In this document: one piece after another, positions 1 through 8,826 of the stretch
Layout: each line of letters opens with the position of its first letter
Position numbering within the stretch: the first letter of the stretch is position 1
Assembly (NCBI GenBank): GCA_024695285.1
Contig: JAILIM010000010.1
Coordinates: 1 to 37,289, forward strand
Direction of reading: 5' to 3'
DNA from: Bacteroidales bacterium
GTDB lineage: Bacteria > Bacteroidota > Bacteroidia > Bacteroidales > UBA932
Length of the DNA: 37,289 nucleotides
Position numbers and translations under genes: made by a program
The notes under the pieces: model-generated
The model's input: only the letters and a program-made list of their open reading frames with translations
Database searches by the model: none
Told to the model about the DNA's origin: nothing

Positions 1-1
1 C

Positions 2-1633
2 CTCCCGATCGAGCAGGTCGAGATCCGTTCCGTCCTCACCTGCGAGTCCCGCAAGGGCGTCTGCGCGAAGTGCTACGGACGTAACCTGGCCACTTCCCGC
101 ATGGTCGAGAAGGGCGAGGTCGTCGGTGTCATCGCCGCGCAGTCCATCGGTGAGCCTGGTACCCAGCTGACCCTCCGTACCTTCCACGTCGGTGGTACGG
201 CATCCGGCGCCGTGGCCGATTCCTTCATCGACTCCAAATACAACGGCAAGCTCGTCTTCGATGAGCTCCGCACCATCCAGAGGGTCGATGAAAGCGGCAA
301 CGCACAAGAAGTGGTGGTCAGCCGCATGGCCGAGCTCAAGATCGTCGACGCCCAGACCGGTATGAAGTTCTCACAGTACGACATACCCTACGGTTCCGTC
401 ATCTACAAGAAAGACGGCGACACCGTGGTCAAGGGCGACCGCATCTGCGAGTGGGATCCCTACAACGCCATCACCATCGTCGAGACCGCCGGTACCGTCC
501 AGTTCGAGAACATGGTCGAAGGCTCCACTTTCCAGAAGGAAAGCGCCGACGAGTTCTCCATGAACACCGACAAGGTCATCATCGAAGCCAAGGACAAGAC
601 CAAGAGCCCTACCCTCCACATCGTGGATGCCACCGGCAGCAGCGTGCGTCAGTTCAACCTGCCTGTCGGAGCCCACGTGATGGCCGAAGACGGCAGCAAG
701 GTCAAGGTCGGCGATATCATCATCAAGATCCCCCGTGCGATCGGCAAGGCAAGCGATATCACCGGAGGTCTGCCCCGAGTCACCGAGCTCTTCGAAGCCC
801 GCAACCCGAGCAGCCCCGCCATCCTTTCCGAGATCAACGGCGAAGTGCTCATGGGCAAGACCAAGCGAGGCAACCGCGAGATCACGATCCGCAACAAGTC
901 AGGTGTGGAGAAGCATTATCTCGTACCTCTGACCAAGCAGATCCTCGTGCAGGAGAACGACTATGTCAGGGCCGGCTCCCCTCTGTCCGACGGCGGAGTG
1001 TCCCCCAACGACATCCTCGGCATCCTCGGTCCGGTCAAGGCACAGGAGTACATCGTCAACGAGGTGCAGGCCGTGTATCGTCTGCAGGGTGTGAAGATCA
1101 ACGACAAGCATTTCGAGATCATCATACGCCAGATGATGCGCAAGGTCGAGATCACCGACCCGGGCGACACCCAGTTCCTCAAGGAAGAGCTCGTGGACAA
1201 GTGGAAGTTCATGGACGCCAACGACAGTATCTTCGGCAAGTACATCGTGACAGACCACGGTGACTCCGACCGCTTCGATACCGGCGACATCATCGGCGCC
1301 CGCGAACTCACCGGCGAGAATGCGTCGCTTCAGCGTCAGGGCCTCAAGCTCATCGAGACGCGTCCGGCCCGTCCTGCAACTGCCCGTCTGGTGCTCCAGG
1401 GTATCACCCGCGCAGCCCTCAAGACCGACAGCTTCATGTCCGCCGCCTCCTTCCAGGAGACCACCAAGGTGCTAAGCGAAGCCGCAATCCGCGGCCGGGT
1501 GGACCATCTCGAAGGCCTGAAGGAGAACGTCATATGCGGTCACCTTATTCCTGCCGGCACCGGCCTCAAGGAATACCAGGACCTCATCGTGACGAAGAAC
1601 GACGACCTCACCCGCCAGCTCAGCGAGCTGTAA
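2..1633 (+). CDS. rpoC: DNA-directed RNA polymerase subunit beta' (C-terminal part, start lies before the window)
   Basis: The reading frame is open from base 2 and runs to the TAA at 1631-1633, so only the last ~543 residues of beta' are present. The first visible residues hold a zinc-site cysteine cluster (C-E-S-R-K-G-V-C-A-K-C-Y-G), followed by the family-typical stretch VIAAQSIGEPGTQLTLRTFH. Further on are the conserved ITGGLPRVTELFEAR segment and the C-terminal AALKTDSFMSAASFQETTKVL segment of bacterial RpoC. It forms the clamp and jaw side of the polymerase core. This is a housekeeping gene, and a strong terminator directly after it separates it from the accessory region. The identification rests on several near-invariant motifs. 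Confidence 0.98.
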   Translation, partial: LPIEQVEIRSVLTCESRKGVCAKCYGRNLATSRMVEKGEVVGVIAAQSIGEPGTQLTLRTFHVGGTASGAVADSFIDSKYNGKLVFDELRTIQRVDESGNAQEVVVSRMAELKIVDAQTGMKFSQYDIPYGSVIYKKDGDTVVKGDRICEWDPYNAITIVETAGTVQFENMVEGSTFQKESADEFSMNTDKVIIEAKDKTKSPTLHIVDATGSSVRQFNLPVGAHVMAEDGSKVKVGDIIIKIPRAIGKASDITGGLPRVTELFEARNPSSPAILSEINGEVLMGKTKRGNREITIRNKSGVEKHYLVPLTKQILVQENDYVRAGSPLSDGGVSPNDILGILGPVKAQEYIVNEVQAVYRLQGVKINDKHFEIIIRQMMRKVEITDPGDTQFLKEELVDKWKFMDANDSIFGKYIVTDHGDSDRFDTGDIIGARELTGENASLQRQGLKLIETRPARPATARLVLQGITRAALKTDSFMSAASFQETTKVLSEAAIRGRVDHLEGLKENVICGHLIPAGTGLKEYQDLIVTKNDDLTRQLSEL

Positions 1634-1650
1634 CGGATGCTCTATACCAG

Positions 1651-1686
1651 AAGAGGTCGGCCCCAACAGAGGCCGACCTCTTTTTT
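1651..1686. terminator. Bidirectional intrinsic terminator between rpoC and the convergent MBL gene
   Basis: A perfect 12-bp stem (AAGAGGTCGGCC at 1651-1662, complement at 1671-1682) with an 8-base loop is followed by a run of T to 1686. It begins 17 bases after the rpoC stop. On the minus strand the A/T flanks give a weaker tract, so it may also end the convergent MBL transcript, whose stop codon is at 1685-1687. Confidence 0.93.
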
Positions 1687-3775
1687 ACTTGCAGGTGAAC
1701 GGCCCGTGGATGGCCTTGACCCGGTAGTTGCAGTCCGAATCGTCGAGCACGAAGACGTAGTAGCTGCCGCCGCCGGGGAGGACGCGCACCACGACGTGGC
1801 CGCCGGTGGCGCTGAACTTGGAGGCATCGACTCCTTCGCCCTTGAGGGTGCTGATATTGTTCTGCGTGAGGTTGGTGGTGAATATCTTCACCGACGGGCT
1901 GGCGGCGAGCACGCGCTTGATCGTGGCCGGGTTGGGCTGCACGTCGCGCCATACGCCGGCGATGTAGACATCGGGCTTCAGCACCCCCAGCAGCTCCGTG
2001 CTGTTGGTGTTCTTGGTGCTGTGGTGGCTGGCCTTCATCGCCTCCACCTTCTTCATGACCTTGGAAATGGGCAGTTCGATATCTTTCCAGGACTGGTAGG
2101 ACTTGCCCGAGAACTGGATGTCGCCTCCGCTGAACCAGTCGAACTTTCCGTAGCTGAGGTGGAACACGTTGGAGAAGATGTTTTCGTTGATCTCCCACTC
2201 CTCGTGGTGGGCGTAGCACTCTGCGGCCGACGGCACGTAGCTTGTGTTCACGCCCGTGCCGCTTCCGGTCCAGATATCGCCGCCGGAGGCTATCGTACGT
2301 ATGCTGAAGTCGGTGTAATCCGCCGGGCTATGGCGCAGGACTATCTGGTCCGTGTGTCCGATACGGAGGGTCTCACGCACGGTGCCGAACGCCCGGGAGC
2401 TGTAGTCCAGGAAGTTGACGTAGCAGTCGTAGCGCTTCTTTCCCGTGCTGCTGTAGTAGTCTATCGACGGGCGGCTGGCCCAGTCGCCGCGGTCCAGCAC
2501 CTTGTCTATGGGTATTTCCATACCGACCGCAGAGACTCCGTTGACCACGAAACCGCCAGCATTCAGGTTCACCGAAGAGACGGTGTTGCCGTTTTTGTCT
2601 TTTGCGGGCCAGCCATATGTGGAGTAGTCGCTGCGCCACGCGCCGATATGGTCGCCGTGGTAGTGGGACGTCATGAAATAGTCCAGCCGGCCGCCTGCGA
2701 CGGCAGGGGCGAAATGACGGATGTAATCCACAATCACGGCGCCGCTGGTCATATCTGCTGAAGGCTTGGAAGGCACTCCGGGGGAATTGCCTTCGCCGTA
2801 GTCGTAAAGCTCGTGCGGGGGCGCTCCGGCGGCATCTACAAGCATCGTGGTGCCGTCCGGCATAATGTAGTAGAAGGCCTCGCCTCGCCCGCCGTTGATG
2901 CCGTGGATATCCAGCCAGCCTGGCCGCCAGAGAGGAAGCGGCTCACCAGCCACCACGGCGTCCGGAGCCGCGAAGTCGACGGCCTGGGGCGACATCCGGG
3001 CAGCCGTATTCCGCTTGATTTCAATGGGTTTCGAAGTGGAGAAGTCCACGGTGCGCCCGGAAGCATCGGAAAGCGAAACGGTGAATCCTTGCGTAAATTT
3101 CACAGGCAGAAGCGAGAACCAGAATTCGGCGGGGTCCGTGCCCAGCGTAACGGGAGACTCGCAGCTGAGTTTCAGGCTCGCGCCCGAGCCTGCCGGCATA
3201 AAGGCCGAAGCGGGGATGCCGTCCTTCATGTCCACGTATGCGGTGCCGGCAAGCGCTTCGCCACCGTTGCCCCGTAGCGTCAAGGAACTGACCTCCCCCG
3301 TGCCCGTGAAACGCAGCACAATGGCGCCGCAGACGTTGCGGAAATGCAGGTCGTGGTCGGTGGACACAGCAACCATAGCTCCCGCCCCGGGGCCGAAACT
3401 GCCGGCCGCGTAGGTCTGCTTCGACTGCACTCCGAGGCGTATCGTGCCGTCGGAGGCCATGGTCGTTGTGCTGCGGTACGGGTAGACAGCCGTGTAGGGG
3501 CCGTCGCCGGCGCTTCCGTCGCCGGAACGCCTCAGGGTGCCGGAAAGATCGCCGTCGGAGCCGGCAAAATAGTATTCGGCATTGGTCCTGCCGGAGTCGA
3601 ATATGCTCACCTTGTCGCCGGCGTTCCAGCGTATCTTAAGATTCTGGTCTATATATGTCTTGCCTCCGTCTTCCAGGCTGGCTTCGAAACTGTCGCCTCC
3701 TTCCTGCGGGAGGACTTCCAACGTGCAAGCGGCAATGAGCAAGGGCAGCAAAGTGCAGACAAATTTCTTCAGCAT
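1685..3775 (-). CDS. Secreted lipoprotein: fimbrillin-like N-domain plus ComEC-type metallo-beta-lactamase-fold hydrolase
   Basis: This gene encodes 696 residues from ATG 3773-3775; an upstream in-frame ATG would spoil the signal peptide. Residues 1-17 form a lipoprotein signal with lipobox LIAAC (Cys17). Residues ~30-275 resemble fimbrillin/Mfa-type beta domains. From ~280 there is an MBL fold: a LDIHGINGGRGE opening, DGTTMLVDAAG, the metal motif HYHGDH (~371-376), GGD (~550) and KASHH (~581-585). These match the order of motifs in the MBL domain of ComEC (COG2333-like), but here the domain is exported. The C-terminus is a conserved hairpin ending GPFTCK. The sigma-factor gene lies 7 bp upstream on the same strand, so the two are probably co-transcribed. 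The substrate is unknown. The closest relative in the window is the gene at 28214. Confidence 0.88.
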   Translation of the reverse strand: MLKKFVCTLLPLLIAACTLEVLPQEGGDSFEASLEDGGKTYIDQNLKIRWNAGDKVSIFDSGRTNAEYYFAGSDGDLSGTLRRSGDGSAGDGPYTAVYPYRSTTTMASDGTIRLGVQSKQTYAAGSFGPGAGAMVAVSTDHDLHFRNVCGAIVLRFTGTGEVSSLTLRGNGGEALAGTAYVDMKDGIPASAFMPAGSGASLKLSCESPVTLGTDPAEFWFSLLPVKFTQGFTVSLSDASGRTVDFSTSKPIEIKRNTAARMSPQAVDFAAPDAVVAGEPLPLWRPGWLDIHGINGGRGEAFYYIMPDGTTMLVDAAGAPPHELYDYGEGNSPGVPSKPSADMTSGAVIVDYIRHFAPAVAGGRLDYFMTSHYHGDHIGAWRSDYSTYGWPAKDKNGNTVSSVNLNAGGFVVNGVSAVGMEIPIDKVLDRGDWASRPSIDYYSSTGKKRYDCYVNFLDYSSRAFGTVRETLRIGHTDQIVLRHSPADYTDFSIRTIASGGDIWTGSGTGVNTSYVPSAAECYAHHEEWEINENIFSNVFHLSYGKFDWFSGGDIQFSGKSYQSWKDIELPISKVMKKVEAMKASHHSTKNTNSTELLGVLKPDVYIAGVWRDVQPNPATIKRVLAASPSVKIFTTNLTQNNISTLKGEGVDASKFSATGGHVVVRVLPGGGSYYVFVLDDSDCNYRVKAIHGPFTCK

Positions 3776-3782
3776 AGGGCTA

Positions 3783-4322
3783 TCAATTATTTGTCCACTC
3801 GGCAAGAGCGAGCCGTAAAGCCCTGAGAGCCTTGGAAATACGATATTCGACCGTCTTCACCGACACTCCCCCGTCCCGGGCGATTTCCTCATATTTGAGG
3901 CCTTCGGACCGACTTTTCACAAACGCGGCGCGCTGATCTTCTGGAAGAGTCGCCAACACCTCGGAAAGCCGGGAGCTCAGCTCGCTGAAAGATGAATATG
4001 AATCCACGGCCGAAGAATCGAGGACGGACTGGCGGACCGCAGAATGATAGCGGTATTTCAGCAGCTCCCTGTCGAGAAGATTCAGACAGCGGTTCCTGAC
4101 CGCAGAATGCAGATATGAGCCCAAAGATCCTGAAATGCATGTGGAAGAGGCGTTTTTCCACATCGCGAACATTATGTCCTGCACCACGTCCTCGGCATCC
4201 TCGCGGGGAAGAAAATGCCCTGCATAGGCCACCAGGGGCGGATACCACTTACGGAAAAGCCTGTCGAAGGCCTCCCTGTCGCCGCTCCGGATGAGAGAAA
4301 AAAGGTGCTGGTCGCTGGTCAT
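3783..4322 (-). CDS. ECF-type RNA polymerase sigma factor (sigma-70 family, RpoE-like)
   Basis: The product has 179 residues. Region 2 is seen around LFRKWYPPLVAYAGHF and EDAEDVVQDIMFAMWKN (~22-60). Region 4 is LPEDQRAAFVKSRSEGLKYEEIA followed by VSVKTVEYRISKALRALR (~125-172), a typical helix-turn-helix. This is the Bacteroidota expansion type that pairs with FecR anti-sigma proteins and TonB-dependent receptors. Unlike the common order sigma-FecR-SusC on one strand, here the gene points away from FecR and SusC. It is followed by an MBL lipoprotein gene 7 bp downstream. By inference it drives transcription of the locus when SusC senses its ligand. Confidence 0.93.
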   Translation of the reverse strand: MTSDQHLFSLIRSGDREAFDRLFRKWYPPLVAYAGHFLPREDAEDVVQDIMFAMWKNASSTCISGSLGSYLHSAVRNRCLNLLDRELLKYRYHSAVRQSVLDSSAVDSYSSFSELSSRLSEVLATLPEDQRAAFVKSRSEGLKYEEIARDGGVSVKTVEYRISKALRALRLALAEWTNN

Positions 4323-4394
4323 GAGTCAGTGTCGTCCCTGCAAATATAAACATTTTTTGTTTAGGGGAAAGTGCGTCTTCTTTGTCTTATAGGT
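4323..4394. promoter_or_regulatory. Divergent promoter region between the sigma-factor gene and fecR
   Basis: The 72-bp gap is AT-rich compared with the genes around it. On the minus strand, TATATTTG (complement of 4341-4348) fits the Bacteroidota -7 box TAnnTTTG, with a TTTC/CTTT at the -33 spacing, and would serve the sigma gene. On the plus strand there is TTTG at 4356-4359 and CTTCTTTG at 4377-4384, a weaker match for the fecR operon. Any ECF-specific element would also be expected here, but I cannot identify one. Confidence 0.45.
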
Positions 4395-5414
4395 ATGTTA
4401 GACGAGAAAGAAATAAGATCCCTGCTGCCCGACTACGCAAGAGGCTGCGTCAGCGAGCAGGACGGGAAGCAGATAGATGAATGGATTTGCAGCAGTGCCG
4501 CCAACCGGAAAGAGGCCGAAGACTGTCTCAATCTGGAGTACCTGCAGTCCAGGATAGAATCCATCGACAACGCTGACACCGACGACGCCCTTTCCCGCGT
4601 CCATTCCAGGATGCGCCGCGAGCAGGGCCGCAGCGGCCTGCGCTGGCTGGTGTACTGCGCCGCCATACTCAGCATCCCCCTGATGGTTGCCACGGCATGG
4701 CTGTCCTCTACGCTCAGGCGCAGCACCCTCGCCGCTCCGATCGAAATCCGCTGCACCACGGGAATGGTGTCCTGCACCACCCTGCCCGACGGCAGCCGCG
4801 TGTGGCTGAACTCCAACTCCAGGCTCAGCTACCCGGCAGTATTCGGAAGCGAGCGCAGGGTGGTCCTCGAAGGTGAAGGGTATTTCGAGGTCGCAAAAGC
4901 CGGCGGGCGCAGATTCATAGTCGAAGCCGGCGGCCAGCAGGTGGAAGTCACCGGCACCGAATTCGATATCGAAGCCTACACGGAAAGCTGCCCGGAAGTG
5001 CGTACCACATTGATTTCCGGCAGCATACTTCTCCACTGCCCCGACGCCTCGGGCAGGGACCACGTATTCAACGTGAACCCCGGAGAACAGTTCATCTACA
5101 ACCGCGAATCCCGCAAGCTGATGCGCGTGGCCACGGACGGCAACCAGGTCACAGCCTGGAAGGAGGGCAAGACAATCCTGGACAACACCAGCCTTGAAGA
5201 CGCCCTGCGCGCCATAGGCAACCGATTCAACGTGGAGTTCATGGTGCGCAACCAGTCCCTGCTCTCCAACCGCTACACCGGCACCTTCTCCGGGCAGCGC
5301 CTGGAAGTGGTGCTGGAGCACTTCAAGCGCACCACCAACATACATTTCGAGACAGATCTCACAAGCGCAGATCCGGACAACCTGTCCGGCCGGCAAATAA
5401 TAATCGTTTATTGA
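4395..5414 (+). CDS. FecR-type anti-sigma factor (inner-membrane signal transducer)
   Basis: ATG 4395 gives 339 residues. The reading frame is open further upstream to a GTG at 4371, but MLDEKEIRSLL is the usual kind of start. The cytoplasmic N-terminal part (~1-80) would bind the sigma factor. One membrane segment lies near 84-102 (WLVYCAAILSIPLMVATAW). The periplasmic FecR domain (~115-210) includes LPDGSRVWLNSNSRLSYP and the VVLEGEGYFEVAK motif. A C-terminal DUF4974-like domain (~270-325) includes TSLEDALRAIGNRFNVEF. It passes the signal from the STN domain of SusC to the ECF sigma factor. SusC starts 7 bp downstream, so the two are co-transcribed. Confidence 0.94.
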   Translation: MLDEKEIRSLLPDYARGCVSEQDGKQIDEWICSSAANRKEAEDCLNLEYLQSRIESIDNADTDDALSRVHSRMRREQGRSGLRWLVYCAAILSIPLMVATAWLSSTLRRSTLAAPIEIRCTTGMVSCTTLPDGSRVWLNSNSRLSYPAVFGSERRVVLEGEGYFEVAKAGGRRFIVEAGGQQVEVTGTEFDIEAYTESCPEVRTTLISGSILLHCPDASGRDHVFNVNPGEQFIYNRESRKLMRVATDGNQVTAWKEGKTILDNTSLEDALRAIGNRFNVEFMVRNQSLLSNRYTGTFSGQRLEVVLEHFKRTTNIHFETDLTSADPDNLSGRQIIIVY

Positions 5415-5421
5415 TAACACT

Positions 5422-8400
5422 ATGGGAAGAAAACCAAGAATTCTGACAGGATGCCTGTTGTTCCTGTGCCTGCTTGCCTTTTCGGCGAATTCCGCGGCGC
5501 AGACCCGGACAATATCCATCCAGGCCGAAAACCAGACTGTTGCCACGGTGCTCAAAACCATCGAGCAGCAGAGCGGCTACACGTTCTTCTACAATGATGC
5601 GGCCTTCGACAAGAGCCGCAGGATCAGCATCTCAGCCTCAGGCAAGGACGTGCTGGACGTGGTCCGGGAAGTATTCCGGGGCACCGACATCAGCGCCTCC
5701 ATCATCGAAGGCAACATCGTCCTTAGCCAGCAACCCAAGGCCGCAGGCGAACAGCAAAAGGCAGCGACGGGGCAGATACGCGGACGCGTGGTCGATTCCG
5801 ACGGACTGCCGCTCCCGGGCGCCTCGGTGTTCATCAAGGACACCCAGACCGGGGCAGTGACCGACAACAACGGCAATTTCACCATCCCCGCAAAGGAAGG
5901 CGACGTGCTGGTGGTGTCGTTCCTGGGCTTCAGCGACAATGAAATCAAAGTGGGCAAACAGAGCAGCTACACCGTGGCCCTGGAGCCCGACGCCGAATTC
6001 CTCGACGACGTGGTAGTGGTCGGCTACGGCACCCAGAAGAAGGTCAACCTGACCGGCGCCGTAGGAGCGATTTCCTCCGAAATCCTCGACAACAAGCCCA
6101 TCGTGCAGGCCTCCACGGCACTCCAGGGCGCAATTCCGGGCGTCACGGTGACCACGGGCGGCGGCGCGCCGGGTGCCGACACGGGCAACATCCGCATCCG
6201 CGGTATCGGCACCTTCGGCGAATCCAGTCCCGCTCCGCTGGTGCTCATCGACGGCATCGAGGGCAACATGAACTCGGTGGACGCCAGCCAGATAGACAAA
6301 ATCTCCGTGCTCAAGGACGCCGCTTCATCCGCAATCTACGGCTCCCGTGCCGCCAACGGCGTGATCCTGATCACCACCAAGCGCGCCGACAAGGGACGTT
6401 CGTCCGTGGGCTACAGGGGCTACGTGGGCTGGCAGACTCCCACCACCACCCCGGACACCGTGGGGCCGGTGGACTACATGATCCTCAACCGCGAAGCCAC
6501 GGAGAACGACGGAAGCGTGTCCATCTACACCGACGAGTACATCTCCAACTACCTGAAGAACAACTTCCTGGACCCCGACAACTTCCCCGTCGTAAATTGG
6601 CGCCAGCACGCCCTCAACGGCAACGGGCTCACCCACAACCACACCCTGACGCTCAACGCCAGCTCCGGCAAGGTCCGCTCCCTGACCAGCTTCGGATTCC
6701 TGAGCCAGAACGGTATCATCAAGAGCTCCGACTACCACCGCTACAACTTCCGGAACAACATGAACGTGGACATCAACGACAAGCTCGAGTTCCGCTTCGA
6801 CCTCTCCGGAAGCTTCGGACGCAGGCAGTACAGCCCCTACCAGAACTCCTTCTTCGGATTCATGAACGCCCGTGACCCCCTGTTCCTGGCCCAGTGGTCC
6901 AACGGCACCTACGCCCCCTTCACGGGAGGCACCGTGAACCTGCTGCCGATGATGGACGAAGGCCTCGGCGGGCAGGTCACTGCCGACACCTACCGCATCT
7001 CGGGTGCCGCCGCCCTCACCTGGAAGCCGCTGAGCTGGCTCACCCTCGAAGGCACCATAGCTCCGCGCCTCACCCTGAGCTACACCAGCAACTTCACCGA
7101 CCTGGTGTCCTATTATTCCGATCCCTACGGCACCGTGTCGCCCATCAAGAACAGGGAATACAACTCCCTGCGCGAAAGCCACGGCAACACCGTCTACGGC
7201 AACTACCTCTTCACGGCCAAGGTGCACAAGAAATTCGCCCAGGCCCACGACTTCCAGTTCCTGGCCGGCGCTTCCTATGAAGACATGGACAACCGCACCC
7301 TGGAAGCCTACAGGCGCGATTTCGCATACCCACAGTACCACACCATCAATGCCGGCGCCGACAACGAGCTCAAGGAGAACGCCGGCGCGCGCTACCAGTG
7401 GGCCCTGGCTTCCTTCTTCGGACGCGTGAACTACAACTATAAGGAGCGCTACCTGTTTGAGGCCAACATCCGCTTCGACGGTTCGTCCCGCTTCGCCAAA
7501 GGCCGCCAGTGGGGCATATTCCCCTCCGCTTCGGCAGCCTGGCGCATCACCGAGGAGCCCTGGATGAAGGGCATCAAGAAGACTGTCAACGAGCTGAAAA
7601 TCCGCGCTTCCTACGGACAGCTCGGCAACCAGAACATCGGTTCCGACTACTACCCCACCATCCAGTCCCTGACGATTTCGAGCATCTCCGCCGCCGACAT
7701 CATCTATCCCATCGTAGGCCTTAACAGCCTGGCCAACGAAGAGATAAGCTGGGAGACTTCCGAAATGTACGACATCGGCCTGGACGCCGGCCTGCTCGGC
7801 AAATTCGACATCACGGCCGACTGGTACTACAAGAACACCTACGGAATCCTGATGCAGCTGGACATCCCTTCCACCATAGGCCTCTCGGCCCCCTACCAGA
7901 ACGCCGGCACGGTGCGCAACATCGGATGGGAAGTGGGAATCGGCTACCACGATTCCAAGGGCGACTGGCGCTGGGGCATCGATGCCAACCTGAGCGACGT
8001 CCACAACCAGATCACCGACATGAAGGGCACCGCAGACGGCAGCCTCCTGCGCAATGAGGAAGGCTATGCGGTCCGTTCCATCTACGCCCTCAAGTGCATC
8101 GGCATGGCCCGCACCCAGGAACAGGCCGACGAAGTGAACGCAAGCTGCCCGCAATACGGCGTGGAGACCAAGCCCGGCGACCTTATCTATGAAGACGTGG
8201 CCGGCGAATTCAAGGTCGACGAGAACGGCGACTTCATCCTCGACTCTAAGGGCAACAAGATTCCCGCCCCCGACGGCAAGATCGACGACCAGGACCGCCA
8301 GATCATCGGCAGCACGGTGCCACGCTGGACCTACGGAGCCATCCTGAGCCTCGGATGGAAAGGCTTCAACCTCAGCGCCCAGTTCCAGGGCGTCGGCAAG

Positions 8401-8820
8401 GTGGACGCCTACCTGAGCGGCTACTACACCCAGCCGTGCGTGCAGGGAGGAACTTTCCGCAAGGAGCACCTCGACCGCTGGACTCCCGACACCCCGGACG
8501 GGAGGTTCCCACGCCTGAGCTACGCAAGCGAACTGAACAAGAAGACCTCTTCCTTCTGGATGGCCGACGCATCATACTGCCGCCTGAAGAACCTGCAGCT
8601 CAGCTACACCTTCCCCAAGAAGCTGGTCAAAGCGGCCGGCATAAGCAACCTGACGCTTTTTGCCAACGCCACCAACCTCTTCACCCTCACCAGGTACTGG
8701 CAGGGTTATGACCCCGAAAATATGTTCACCACCAGCAGCCAGGGCGTCGAAGCCGGTGCGGAAGGTGCCAAGTATCCTCTGGTTTCTACCTATACCTTCG
8801 GAGTTGACATTAAATTCTAA
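5422..8820 (+). CDS. SusC-family TonB-dependent outer-membrane receptor with STN signalling domain
   Basis: The product has 1132 residues. A signal peptide (~1-28, ending ANSAAQ) is followed by an STN domain (~30-105), then a carboxypeptidase-regulatory-like domain (~118-205, GRVVDSDGLPLPGASVFIKD). Next are a TonB-box-like DDVVVVGYG, the plug (~215-330, including YGSRAANGVILITTK, a SusC signature) and a long beta-barrel ending in a terminal Phe (YTFGVDIKF). It imports a ligand captured by SusD across the outer membrane using TonB energy. The STN domain marks it as a transducer that also signals to FecR, whose gene is directly upstream. The ligand cannot be read from the sequence. No CAZyme accompanies it, so a glycan is not assured. 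Confidence 0.96.
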   Translation: MGRKPRILTGCLLFLCLLAFSANSAAQTRTISIQAENQTVATVLKTIEQQSGYTFFYNDAAFDKSRRISISASGKDVLDVVREVFRGTDISASIIEGNIVLSQQPKAAGEQQKAATGQIRGRVVDSDGLPLPGASVFIKDTQTGAVTDNNGNFTIPAKEGDVLVVSFLGFSDNEIKVGKQSSYTVALEPDAEFLDDVVVVGYGTQKKVNLTGAVGAISSEILDNKPIVQASTALQGAIPGVTVTTGGGAPGADTGNIRIRGIGTFGESSPAPLVLIDGIEGNMNSVDASQIDKISVLKDAASSAIYGSRAANGVILITTKRADKGRSSVGYRGYVGWQTPTTTPDTVGPVDYMILNREATENDGSVSIYTDEYISNYLKNNFLDPDNFPVVNWRQHALNGNGLTHNHTLTLNASSGKVRSLTSFGFLSQNGIIKSSDYHRYNFRNNMNVDINDKLEFRFDLSGSFGRRQYSPYQNSFFGFMNARDPLFLAQWSNGTYAPFTGGTVNLLPMMDEGLGGQVTADTYRISGAAALTWKPLSWLTLEGTIAPRLTLSYTSNFTDLVSYYSDPYGTVSPIKNREYNSLRESHGNTVYGNYLFTAKVHKKFAQAHDFQFLAGASYEDMDNRTLEAYRRDFAYPQYHTINAGADNELKENAGARYQWALASFFGRVNYNYKERYLFEANIRFDGSSRFAKGRQWGIFPSASAAWRITEEPWMKGIKKTVNELKIRASYGQLGNQNIGSDYYPTIQSLTISSISAADIIYPIVGLNSLANEEISWETSEMYDIGLDAGLLGKFDITADWYYKNTYGILMQLDIPSTIGLSAPYQNAGTVRNIGWEVGIGYHDSKGDWRWGIDANLSDVHNQITDMKGTADGSLLRNEEGYAVRSIYALKCIGMARTQEQADEVNASCPQYGVETKPGDLIYEDVAGEFKVDENGDFILDSKGNKIPAPDGKIDDQDRQIIGSTVPRWTYGAILSLGWKGFNLSAQFQGVGKVDAYLSGYYTQPCVQGGTFRKEHLDRWTPDTPDGRFPRLSYASELNKKTSSFWMADASYCRLKNLQLSYTFPKKLVKAAGISNLTLFANATNLFTLTRYWQGYDPENMFTTSSQGVEAGAEGAKYPLVSTYTFGVDIKF

Positions 8821-8826
8821 GGAGCC

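Noticed and set aside
1637..2761. 374-codon plus-strand frame opposite the first MBL gene
   Set aside because: It overlaps the terminator hairpin and lies opposite a protein with intact metal-binding motifs.
4398..5561. 387-codon minus-strand frame opposite fecR
   Set aside because: It is a shadow of the FecR gene; no start context, signal or domain supports it.
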